Shown: positions 1 to 7,338 of the stretch, piece after piece | How the letters are laid out: each line of letters opens with the position of its first letter | How positions within the stretch are numbered: the stretch's first letter is position 1 | Source of the DNA: Aldehydirespirator sp965204875 | GTDB taxonomy: Bacteria > Actinomycetota > Acidimicrobiia > Acidimicrobiales > Aldehydirespiratoraceae | Assembly: GCA_965204875.1 (NCBI GenBank) | Contig: OZ242020.1 | Location: 1,116,001-1,180,000 of the forward strand | DNA length: 64,000 bases | Direction of reading: 5' to 3' | Position numbers and translations under genes: made by a program | Notes under the pieces: generated by a model | Seen by the model: the letters and a program-made list of their open reading frames with translations, nothing else | Databases searched by the model: none | Told to the model about the DNA's origin: nothing

Positions 1-132
1 GAAGCGCGCTGCGGCCAGCGGCCCAGCCCAGAAGTCGAACTCCGACGGCCGGCCACGCGGGTCCCGCTCGGGGCTGTACTCCGAGGCGATCTTCGTGGCT
101 ACAAACTCGCTGACGCGGACCTCGGGGATCAC
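1..132 (-). CDS. Partial gene downstream of a Panacea antitoxin (possible toxin partner)
   Basis: A reading frame opens at a GTG at 132 that overlaps the stop of the preceding Panacea gene (GTGA overlap). It runs off the window edge after 44 codons, beginning MIPEVRVSEF. The 4-base overlap implies translational coupling. Panacea-domain proteins are usually the antitoxin of a bicistronic toxin-antitoxin pair, so the truncated product is the natural toxin candidate. No domain is recognisable in 44 residues, and the identity of this gene is inference from position only. Confidence 0.5.
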   Translation of the reverse strand, partial: MIPEVRVSEFVATKIASEYSPERDPRGRPSEFDFWAGPLAAARF

Positions 133-680
133 TCCGCGGCTGCGAGTCCGTAACGCTGCGCCACCGACTCCGACAGGCGCTTGCTGGTCGGGGTCAGAGC
201 CTGGCGAAAGCCCAGCAACGCTGTGCAAGACGGGATCGTCTCACCGATCGCCGCCAACCGCCAGCCCGGCTCCTGATGGGAGAGCTCGCTGACCTGGGTG
301 CCGGTCATGCCCGCGAGCTGCGCCATCACGTCTGATATGGTCTGCAACTCGTCATCGGTGAACACCTTGAGGTTCGCGGCCCGCCTTGGCACCAGGCGGT
401 GCTGTGGACGTCCGAGGAAGTCCTCCTCGACCAGTTCAACCGATCCGGACGCGATCAGCTGCCGGCGGACCGGCAGCAGCTGGCGGGGTGCCGGGCCGTG
501 AGGCAGTTTCTGGAACTCGCATCCCGAGATGGCTCGCCCGTGGCGGCGCAGATGCGTGAACTCGGCGAAGAACAGGACCTTGTTGAGCTTGGTCGCGCCG
601 CCGCCACGATCGTCCTTCAGCCCCTCGGCGACGTGCAGCACCTCCTCGGCGAACTTCACGGGGTCATAGGCATCGCTCAC
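129..680 (-). CDS. Panacea/SocA-like (DUF4065) antitoxin-type protein
   Basis: The product contains the Panacea-like core ATKLNKVLFFAEF followed by a helical segment (LPVRRQLIASG), as in SocA/DUF4065 proteins that act as antitoxins or proteolysis adaptors. I prefer the GTG at 680. A TACTAT -10 box lies 7 nt upstream, fitting a leaderless transcript, and the protein then starts MSDAYDP. An ATG at 689 and an open frame to 779 are alternatives. A degenerate copy of the -10/start region (GATAGTAGGCACAGG) lies about 70 bp further upstream. The 3' end overlaps the next gene by 4 bases, typical of a two-gene toxin-antitoxin operon. Confidence 0.7.
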   Translation of the reverse strand: MSDAYDPVKFAEEVLHVAEGLKDDRGGGATKLNKVLFFAEFTHLRRHGRAISGCEFQKLPHGPAPRQLLPVRRQLIASGSVELVEEDFLGRPQHRLVPRRAANLKVFTDDELQTISDVMAQLAGMTGTQVSELSHQEPGWRLAAIGETIPSCTALLGFRQALTPTSKRLSESVAQRYGLAAAE

Positions 681-801
681 AGCACCCATAGTAGGCACAG
701 GGTGAGACACGGGTGGTTCGGTGAGGGCCATCAGTCGCAGACCTCGTTGCTCACGACACCGATAGTAGGCACAGGCCAAGGCAGCCCGATGGTTCTCCCT
801 G

Positions 802-1590
802 TTAGCGGCGCTCGAAGATTGAGGAGAAGCCGCCGATCACCGAGCCCTCGCCCTGGGAGCCGCCGGGCTTCAAGTTGGCCACCACGCGGTCGGCTAGCCG
901 GTTGAACGGCAGCGACTGCAGCCACACCCGGCCCACGCCCGTGAGCGTGGCCAGGAACAGCCCCTCGCCGCCGAACACCATCGAGCGCAGATCGCCCGCA
1001 CGCTCGATGGAGTACTGGATCTGCTGGGGCTGGAAGGCCACGATGCAACCCGTGTCGATGCGCAGCGTCTCTCCCTGGAGCTGCTTCTCCACGATGGTGC
1101 CCCCGGCGTGGAGGAAGGCCAGGCCGTCGCCGGAGATCGCCTGCAGGATGAAGCCCTCACCGCCGAAGATGCCCGTGCCCAGCTTGCGGTTGAAGGCGAT
1201 GTCGAGCTTGGTTCCCGAGGCGGCGCACAGGAAGGCGTCCTTCTGCGCTGTCAGCCGGCCGCCGACGGCTTGGAGGTTGACCGGCAGGATCTTGCCGGGA
1301 TAGGGCGCAGCCATCGCCACCCGCTGCTTGCCCTGGGGAGCGCTGTTGGTGAAGTGGGTCATGAACAGGCCCTCACCGGTGACGCCGCGCTTGGCTGCCG
1401 ACTTGAGCTTGCGCCAGGTGCCCTGGTTGGGCTCGGAGCCGTCGCCCATCTTGGCCTGGAACGTGATGCCCTGCTCCATGTACATCATGGCGCCCGCCTC
1501 GGCGATGACGACCTCGCCCGGGTCGAGCTCGACCTCCACGAACTGCATGTCGTCGCCGTGGATGCTGTAGTCGATTTCGTGGCTGCGCAC
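802..1590 (-). CDS. TIGR00266/AIM24 family protein
   Basis: This 262-residue protein is all-beta and glycine-rich and matches the TIGR00266 (AIM24-like) family. Visible family hallmarks are an N-terminal MRSHEIDYSI with a following acidic stretch, a central GTGIFGGEGFILQ and the C-terminal GSVIGGFSS. The function of bacterial members is unknown; they are cytoplasmic trimers of beta-helical layers. Length is normal for the family. It reads as a single gene with no tight neighbour. Confidence 0.85.
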   Translation of the reverse strand: MRSHEIDYSIHGDDMQFVEVELDPGEVVIAEAGAMMYMEQGITFQAKMGDGSEPNQGTWRKLKSAAKRGVTGEGLFMTHFTNSAPQGKQRVAMAAPYPGKILPVNLQAVGGRLTAQKDAFLCAASGTKLDIAFNRKLGTGIFGGEGFILQAISGDGLAFLHAGGTIVEKQLQGETLRIDTGCIVAFQPQQIQYSIERAGDLRSMVFGGEGLFLATLTGVGRVWLQSLPFNRLADRVVANLKPGGSQGEGSVIGGFSSIFERR

Positions 1591-1694
1591 AGTCGCCTCC
1601 GAGGTGTCGGCAGCCGCCCGGCTAGGCGGCTGAAGTTCCCCTGAAGGCTAACCGGCCCGAGGCAGCGGCGTGGTCATTGCCGGCACACTTGCGA

Positions 1695-1799
1695 GCCGCT
1701 CAGGCCACGGCCTCGCCCCGCTCGGCCTCAGAAACCCCCGCTCATGTTCGCTACGCTCACGGGCCGCTCAGGCCACGGCCTCGCCCCGCTCGGCCTCAG
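1695..1799. repeat. Two 37-bp direct repeats at the 3' end of the deacetylase gene
   Basis: The sequence starting GCCGCTCAGGCCACGGCCTC occurs at 1695-1731 and identically at 1763-1799, 68 bp apart. The second copy includes the stop codon of the minus-strand deacetylase gene. It is an example of the gene-edge duplications seen throughout this window. Confidence 0.9.
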
Positions 1800-3577
1800 C
1801 GGCACATCGGCTCGAAGCGCAGACCGCTGCCGGAGAGGCGCTCGAGTGCCATTTCGAGGCCGCGGACGGTGTTGGAGCGGTTGCCGCCCCCGTCGTGCAG
1901 CAGCACCACGGCCCCGGTGCGGGCGTGCTTCACGATCTCCTCGGCGATGGTCTCCGCCGGAGGCCGCTTCCAGTCGGCGGGATCGACGTTCCACATCGCC
2001 AGCCCGAGCCCGTGAGCGTGCGCCCAGTCCTGCGTGGACCCGTCGACGCTGCCGTATGGGGGGCGCAGGCACGATGTGGCGCGCGAGCCGAGCAGCACCT
2101 GGGTGCGCCCGACGGTGCTGTCGAAGGTCTCCCTGGGCAGCCCGGCCAGCGATTCGTGGTTCCAGGTGTGGTTCGCGACCGTGTGACCCTCGGCGAGTAT
2201 GCGATCCAACAGGTCGGGATGTCGCTGCACGAGGCTGCCGATCACGAAGAACGTGGCCTTGGCCCCGTGCTCGGCCAGAACGTCCAGCACCTGCGGCGTG
2301 TAGGTGGGATGGGGCCCGTCGTCGAAGGTGAGGTACATGACGTTCTCTATGCGGGGCCGCACCGGCGGCTGCACGGGCGGCGCGGCCGCGGTCTGCTCCG
2401 GTCCGGCAGCCGTGGCTTGCTCCGATCCGGCGGCAGCGCCCGGCTCCGGCTCGCCGGCTGGCTGGTCTTGCTCGCCAGGAGCATCCGGTCCGCCTGCCCC
2501 GCCGTCGAGCGGCAGCACCTCGACGGCCAGCTCGTAGTCCGCCTCGCCTGCGTTGAAGGACAAGACGGTCACCGTCCAGGGGCCGGCCACGGGAAGGGTC
2601 GCCTCGATCTGGGTGGATCGCGACGCTGCGGGAGCCAGCACGTGCTCGTCGCCGAGGCGCACGTCGAGCCAGACCCCGAGGGGAGCGGCGATCTCAGCGG
2701 TGAACACCTGCCCCGCGAGTGCCGGCAGGACGTAGGTCTGCCTCTCACGGAAACCGATGCTGCCGGAGACCACCGAGCCGACGGCGCCCGGATCGAAGCG
2801 AATGTCGATGTCGGGACGCTGCGGGCCGGGCAGGGGCAGGCGCTCCAGCCCCTCCACCTCGACCACGGTGACCAGCGGCGCCGACGGGGTCACGACGATG
2901 TCGAGGGTCGAGCGTCGGGTGATCACCGTGAAGGGCTCGTCCGGGGCGCGGTCGAACAGCACCACCTGAATGCGCCCGTTCCTCACCTCGACGCCGTCCA
3001 CGACGACGCGATCGCCCACCGCCACCGGCCGGCCCGCTGCCGGGACGCCATCGCGGTTGATGACCGGGACGATCAGGTGGAACACCCCCGAACCCGTTGA
3101 TTGCTCCACGATGTGCGCCACCACGTCTGTGTCGCCGTCGCCGTCGAGGTCACCCTCGGTCACCCGGTTCTGCAGCGTGAAGACGCTCTCGGAGGCTCCG
3201 CCATAGGACGCCACGGCACTGCCGGCCTCTAGCCGAACATCGTCGCCAGCGATCTCAAGGGTGAGCCGCTCGAGATCCTCCCATGAGATGCCCTCCGATG
3301 CCGGCTCGCCCGGCTCCCCCGGCCGGCCCGCCACGGCTTCAGCGGATCCGGTGGATCCGGTATCGCCTGGGGTCGCGGAACCCTGCTCGGGGGGCTGCGG
3401 CACCACGCCACCGGCAGCGCTGCCGATCGCCGAGGCGATATTGCCCGTCACCGGTGCCCCGCCGCCTTGCGAGGCGCTGCCACAGCCCAGGGCCAGCAGG
3501 GCAGTCATCCCATAGCCCACGATCACCGGCAGCCGCCTGCGGCAGGCGGCCCGACCGCCCGAGGCTCCGGCACGCAT
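1796..3577 (-). CDS. Polysaccharide deacetylase lipoprotein
   Basis: The C-terminal quarter is a NodB-type polysaccharide deacetylase domain: TFDDGP (first metal-binding motif), HTWNHESL (second motif) and RPPYG (third motif). Such enzymes remove N- or O-acetyl groups from peptidoglycan or other glycans. The N-terminus from ATG 3577 has a hydrophobic stretch ending in the lipobox LALGC, so it is likely a membrane-anchored extracellular lipoprotein. The middle is a beta-rich region of about 350 residues and a Pro/Ala/Glu linker. The start overlaps the preceding methyltransferase stop (TGATG), so the two genes are probably co-translated. Substrate is unknown. Confidence 0.85.
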   Translation of the reverse strand: MRAGASGGRAACRRRLPVIVGYGMTALLALGCGSASQGGGAPVTGNIASAIGSAAGGVVPQPPEQGSATPGDTGSTGSAEAVAGRPGEPGEPASEGISWEDLERLTLEIAGDDVRLEAGSAVASYGGASESVFTLQNRVTEGDLDGDGDTDVVAHIVEQSTGSGVFHLIVPVINRDGVPAAGRPVAVGDRVVVDGVEVRNGRIQVVLFDRAPDEPFTVITRRSTLDIVVTPSAPLVTVVEVEGLERLPLPGPQRPDIDIRFDPGAVGSVVSGSIGFRERQTYVLPALAGQVFTAEIAAPLGVWLDVRLGDEHVLAPAASRSTQIEATLPVAGPWTVTVLSFNAGEADYELAVEVLPLDGGAGGPDAPGEQDQPAGEPEPGAAAGSEQATAAGPEQTAAAPPVQPPVRPRIENVMYLTFDDGPHPTYTPQVLDVLAEHGAKATFFVIGSLVQRHPDLLDRILAEGHTVANHTWNHESLAGLPRETFDSTVGRTQVLLGSRATSCLRPPYGSVDGSTQDWAHAHGLGLAMWNVDPADWKRPPAETIAEEIVKHARTGAVVLLHDGGGNRSNTVRGLEMALERLSGSGLRFEPMCR

Positions 3578-4233
3578 CAGGCGACGCGCCGCAACACTTG
3601 AAGCGATCCCACGGCGCTGAGTTGGCGGAACCGACCCTCGGTGACGGCCCGGCACCAGACCTCATAGGGTGGCCGGCCGCCGTCGGCGGGATCCTCGAAC
3701 ACGTCGTGTATGGCCAGCAGGCCGCCGGGCATCACATGTGGCGACCACCCCTCATAGTCGCGGTGGGCGGGCCCGGCGCCGTGCCCCCCGTCAATGAACA
3801 CCAACGCCAGCGGCGTGGCCCACAGCGCGGCCACGGTCGGCGAATCGCCCACCACAGCCACGACCGTGCCCTCGAGCCCGGCCTCGTGGACGGTTCGCCG
3901 GAAGTGGGGAAGCGTGTCGATCAGGCCCAGTTCGGGATCCACTACCTCGGGATCGTGGTGCTGCCAGCCTGGCTGGTTCTCCTCGGAGCCGCGGTGGTGG
4001 TCGACGCAGAAGAGCACCCGGTCGGCCAGCTGGGCCGCAGCTCCCAGGTACACGGCGGACTTGCCGCAGTAGCTGCCCACCTCCAGCAGCGGCCCGGCCA
4101 CATCCAGCGACGCGGCGGCCGCGTGCAGGGCGCACCCCTCGTCGGAGGGCATGAAGCCTCGCGCCGCTTCAGCCACACGCCGCAACCGCGCCGGCATCGG
4201 CTCCAGTTCCCGGCCGCGCTGTCTCTGCGACAT
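3577..4233 (-). CDS. Class I SAM-dependent methyltransferase (Methyltransf_24 type)
   Basis: The protein shows LLEVGSYCGKSAVYL as the SAM-binding motif I, an acidic end of strand 2 (FCVDHH), and ALVFIDGGHGAGPAHRDYEGW, typical of the Methyltransf_24 family. These often act on sugars or secondary metabolites. I chose ATG 4233 (MSQRQRG); an open frame continues upstream without similarity. Its TGA overlaps the ATG of the deacetylase lipoprotein by one base, suggesting a two-gene unit. Substrate is not deducible. Confidence 0.8.
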   Translation of the reverse strand: MSQRQRGRELEPMPARLRRVAEAARGFMPSDEGCALHAAAASLDVAGPLLEVGSYCGKSAVYLGAAAQLADRVLFCVDHHRGSEENQPGWQHHDPEVVDPELGLIDTLPHFRRTVHEAGLEGTVVAVVGDSPTVAALWATPLALVFIDGGHGAGPAHRDYEGWSPHVMPGGLLAIHDVFEDPADGGRPPYEVWCRAVTEGRFRQLSAVGSLQVLRRVA

Positions 4234-4464
4234 CGCATCACCGCAAGCCTCTCGGGTCGCCAACAGCGCCGACCACGCTACCCGGCGGCGCCTGATTCCC
4301 TCGAGCTTCAGGCCGCCTGAGCTAGAGGATGCGTCGGCGGTTGTCCTGTACCTTTCGGTTCCTGGCTGCGTGCGGCCCCTAGCCCCGTTCAGACATTGGC
4401 AGCCATTGGCGGCTCCGACACCCTCGATCCGGCCGAGCAGGCCGTGCGGCGAGCTGTTCGAGAT

Positions 4465-4516
4465 ATTTCGTTGTATGTGGGGTTGCATCGTAATGCTCTG
4501 CTGCTATGGTGCTGTC
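4465..4516 (+). promoter_or_regulatory. Putative leaderless promoter shared with the paralogue at 33727
   Basis: TTCGTTGTATGTGGGGTTGC followed by a TATGGT -10-like element 6 nt before the ATG at 4517 is nearly the same as the sequence before the paralogous gene at 33727. No ribosome-binding site fits between the -10 element and the ATG, so a leaderless transcript is implied. TTGCAT could serve as a -35 element with 16-bp spacing. Confidence 0.5.
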
Positions 4517-4972
4517 ATGGACGCCCTCACCTTGACGGACCTGGGCGCGATCATCGGCGCCGTGATGGGTCCCATGCTGATCTTCGTCACCGCGTCGATG
4601 CGATTCCAGCACATCGAGAACACCAAGACCCGCACCCTGACGCGCGACCTCATCGAGCAGTCCAACCGAGAGAACCGTGAGCTGATCGAGCGCACCAACA
4701 AGGAGACCCGCGACCTCGTAGAACGCACCAACAAGGAGACCCGCGAGCTGATCGAGCGGTACAACAAGGAGACCCGCGAGCTGATCGAGCGGTACAACAA
4801 GGAGAACCGCGAGCTGATCACCAAGAACCGGGACCTCATCGAGGACACCCGACAGCGATGCGCCCGCATCGAAGGCCATCTACGCATCGCCCCGCCACCG
4901 CTCGAAGCAACCGCGCCGCCGCCGGAGCAAACACCCGAGGCTCCCGACGTCAGCGACACCGAAGCCGCCTAA
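4517..4972 (+). CDS. Small membrane-anchored coiled-coil protein with hendecad repeats
   Basis: The 151-residue product has one N-terminal membrane segment (about residues 8-27, IIGAVMGPMLIFVTA). It continues as a long helix of 11-residue repeats of the form RELIERYNKET, repeated about five times, with a Pro-rich tail. Period-11 repeats indicate a right-handed or straight coiled coil. A close paralogue lies at 33727-34131 with the same promoter sequence and the same end motif EDTRQRCARIEGHL. Function is unknown; a trimeric or tetrameric membrane rod is inference. Confidence 0.7.
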   Translation: MDALTLTDLGAIIGAVMGPMLIFVTASMRFQHIENTKTRTLTRDLIEQSNRENRELIERTNKETRDLVERTNKETRELIERYNKETRELIERYNKENRELITKNRDLIEDTRQRCARIEGHLRIAPPPLEATAPPPEQTPEAPDVSDTEAA

Positions 4973-5004
4973 GGACCCGAAGGTCAGGCCGAGGGGCGCT
5001 CTCG

Positions 5005-5460
5005 CTACCCCGCAGGCGCTTGATCCTCCGCAGCCTCAGGCCACACGACCTTGTCGAGGAACAGGTATTTGGCCACCCAGACAACCCCGTAGCCGAACAG
5101 GCTGCCGGCCACCACAAGCACGGTGCGCTGCGTCAACTGCTCGACGAGTCCGACCACCAGCGATGAGACGCCCAGACCCACCAGCGCCACCACCCAGAAA
5201 ATCAGTGCCTCGGTCGCCCGACGATGGGGGCCGCTGCGACCCCAGACCCAGGCCCGGCTCAGCAGGAAGGCCGGGAGGGTGCTGACCAGCCAGGCAGCCA
5301 GGTTCGCCCACAGCGCCGACCAACCCAGCCCGGCGTGACACACCGCCAGAACGCCCACGCTGACCGAGACGTTCACCACCGAGACCACGGAGTAGCGCAA
5401 CGCCTTGACGCCGTGCTCGGCCCTCAGCCGCATCAGGGTGGAGGTCGCCGAAGCTGTCAC
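5005..5460 (-). CDS. GtrA family membrane protein
   Basis: About four transmembrane segments with the GtrA/DPMS signature: an N-terminal RYSVVSVVNVSVS, a central FLLSRAWVWG and a C-terminal KYLFLDKVVW. GtrA-like proteins are thought to flip lipid-linked sugars or to partner glycosyltransferases in cell-surface polysaccharide synthesis. The length of 151 residues is normal. No glycosyltransferase is adjacent, so the partner is unknown. Confidence 0.85.
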   Translation of the reverse strand: MTASATSTLMRLRAEHGVKALRYSVVSVVNVSVSVGVLAVCHAGLGWSALWANLAAWLVSTLPAFLLSRAWVWGRSGPHRRATEALIFWVVALVGLGVSSLVVGLVEQLTQRTVLVVAGSLFGYGVVWVAKYLFLDKVVWPEAAEDQAPAG

Positions 5461-5702
5461 GGACTCAGGCTACAGATGCCTCGCTCCCGCAGACCGGTCG
5501 CGGGCCCGCCAGCGACGAGGGGTGCCGAGGCCGCCTTCTCAAGCCGGGTTCTGTGTCGAAGACCGAGCGGACGGTCCCCCGCCCAGCGACGGAGGGCCGA
5601 GGTCGCCTTCTCAAGCCCCGCGATCGTCTCTTGCGAACCATGGCCGGGAACGCCTCAGCGAGCCGCCGGGGGGCGGCGGCGGGCGGCGGGCATGATGGGC
5701 GC

Positions 5703-6545
5703 ATGCAGACGGCGCTGGACAACGTGGTGGCACTTCTCGACCTCGAAGCCATCGAGGTCAACATCTTCCGGGGCCGCTCACCCGACGACGAGCGCCAGCG
5801 CATCTTCGGCGGCCAGGTGGCCGGGCAGGCTCTGGTGGCGGCGGCTCGCACGGTGGAGCGGGGCGCCGTGCACTCGCTTCACGCCTACTTCCTGTGGGCC
5901 GGCGACCCGAGATCACCGGTGCTCTACGAGGTGGACCGCATCCGCGACGGGCGCTCCTTCACAACCCGGCGCGTGGTGGCCATCCAGCACGGGCGGGCGA
6001 TCTTCCAGCTCGCGGCCTCGTTCCATACCGCCGAGGACGGCTTCGAGCACTTCGAGCCGATGCCCGAGGCGCCCGGCCCGGAGACCCTCCAGCCGCGCAC
6101 GCACAGCATCGAGGCCCGTGATCCCGCCAGGCCCCGCCCCGACCGCATGCAGGCGCTGGACGTCCGCTACGTCACCACCAGCCCCCTGGATCGCAGCGGC
6201 CCTCAGCCTCCCACGCAGCGAGTGTGGATGCGGGCCAACGGCACCCTCGGCGACGACCCGGTGCTGCATGCCTGCCTGCTCACCTACGCCAGCGACCTCA
6301 CGCTGCTGGACAGCACGCTCGCGCCGCACGGAACGAGCGCCGCCGATCCGGGCATCATGCTTGCCAGCCTCGACCACGCGATGTGGTTCCACGCTCCGTT
6401 CCGCGCCGACGAGTGGCTCCTGTACGACCAGCACACGCCCGCGGCCAGCGGCGCCAGGGGTTTGGCCACAGGACGGGTCTTCACCCGCGACGGCCGCCTG
6501 GTTGCCTCGGTAGTGCAGGAGGGACTGATCCGCAAGATCAGCTAG
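5703..6545 (+). CDS. tesB: Acyl-CoA thioesterase II (TesB)
   Basis: This is a double hot-dog thioesterase of 280 residues. The first domain shows RIFGGQVAGQAL and HSLHAYFLWAGDP; the second ends with FHAPFRADEWLLYDQHTPAASGARG, including the conserved Asp/Thr/Gln-type active-site region of TesB proteins. It hydrolyses acyl-CoA to free acid and CoA. ATG 5703 is chosen because the similarity begins MQTALDNVVALLDLE. The 3' end (GATCCGCAAGATCAGCTAGC) is echoed about 45 bp downstream, a gene-tail duplication. Confidence 0.9.
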   Translation: MQTALDNVVALLDLEAIEVNIFRGRSPDDERQRIFGGQVAGQALVAAARTVERGAVHSLHAYFLWAGDPRSPVLYEVDRIRDGRSFTTRRVVAIQHGRAIFQLAASFHTAEDGFEHFEPMPEAPGPETLQPRTHSIEARDPARPRPDRMQALDVRYVTTSPLDRSGPQPPTQRVWMRANGTLGDDPVLHACLLTYASDLTLLDSTLAPHGTSAADPGIMLASLDHAMWFHAPFRADEWLLYDQHTPAASGARGLATGRVFTRDGRLVASVVQEGLIRKIS

Positions 6546-6698
6546 CCGAACCCCGCCCTCTTGAGTCGGACGGCTCCGAAGCGCCCGATCCGCAAGACCG
6601 GGTAGCCGAGACTTGCGGAGCGCTGGAGCGGCCTTGTGTTCGGCGCGAGCGGGCGCAACGGGGCCAAGCTCGGCGAGAGTCCTCTATTCTCGGCTGAC

Positions 6699-7277
6699 AT
6701 GACCGGCTCCGACGCAACCATGGCGGCTGGCAGAGCCGGCGACGCCGGCGATACCGGCGATACCGGCGACGCCAGTGATACCGGCTACGCCAGTGCTCCC
6801 GGTAATGCCGGCGACGCCAGTGATACCGGCGATGGCAGTGATACCGGCGATGTTGGTGTGGAGGAGTGTCAAGCTGTGAGTGCCGAACTCGTCGAGGCGA
6901 TGCGACGGCTCATCCCGCAGCTCTCGTCCTCGAACCCGCCGCCGGGCAGGCTCGATCTGGAGGAGATCGTGGCATCGCCGGCTACGACGCTGTTCGTGGC
7001 CCGGCGCGGCGGGCGGATCGTCGGGGCGCTGACCCTGGTGGCCTTCCGCATCCCCACCGGCGTGCGCACCCGCATCGAGGACGTGGTGGTGGACGAGAAC
7101 GCAAGAGGCAGCCGGGTGGGCGAGCGCCTCAGCGCGGCCGCCCTTGCCAAGGCCCGCCAACTCGGCGCCCGCAACACCGACCTCACCTCGCGGCCGTCAC
7201 GCCGGGCCGCCAACCGCCTGTATGAGCGGATGGGCTTCCAGCGGCGCGAGTCCAACGTCTACCGCTACACGCTGTGA
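6699..7277 (+). CDS. GNAT family N-acetyltransferase with a repetitive N-terminus
   Basis: Residues from about 60 onward form a GNAT domain with VARRGGRIVGALTL, then VVVDENARGSRVGERLSAAAL (the acetyl-CoA loop, here R-G-S-R-V-G-E) and the C-terminal ANRLYERMGFQRRE. Residues 10-55 are Gly/Asp/Thr/Ala repeats coded by tandem GGCGATACC-like units, so the catalytic domain may really start at the GTG at 6877. The acetyl acceptor is unknown. The repeat expansion resembles others in this window. Confidence 0.75.
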   Translation: MTGSDATMAAGRAGDAGDTGDTGDASDTGYASAPGNAGDASDTGDGSDTGDVGVEECQAVSAELVEAMRRLIPQLSSSNPPPGRLDLEEIVASPATTLFVARRGGRIVGALTLVAFRIPTGVRTRIEDVVVDENARGSRVGERLSAAALAKARQLGARNTDLTSRPSRRAANRLYERMGFQRRESNVYRYTL

Positions 7278-7338
7278 ATCTCCGGGCCTCTGCAAGGGGG
7301 CATCCACCACTGCCGGCACCGCCGGTCTGCCAGACGCT

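Noticed and set aside
1670..3100. Long plus-strand frame opposite the deacetylase gene
   Set aside because: It is a high-GC antisense shadow with low-complexity His/Arg/Gly composition and no family match. Similar long shadows at 7495-8178, 8257-9687, 13751-15121, 30773-32230 and 61523-63094 were dropped for the same reason.
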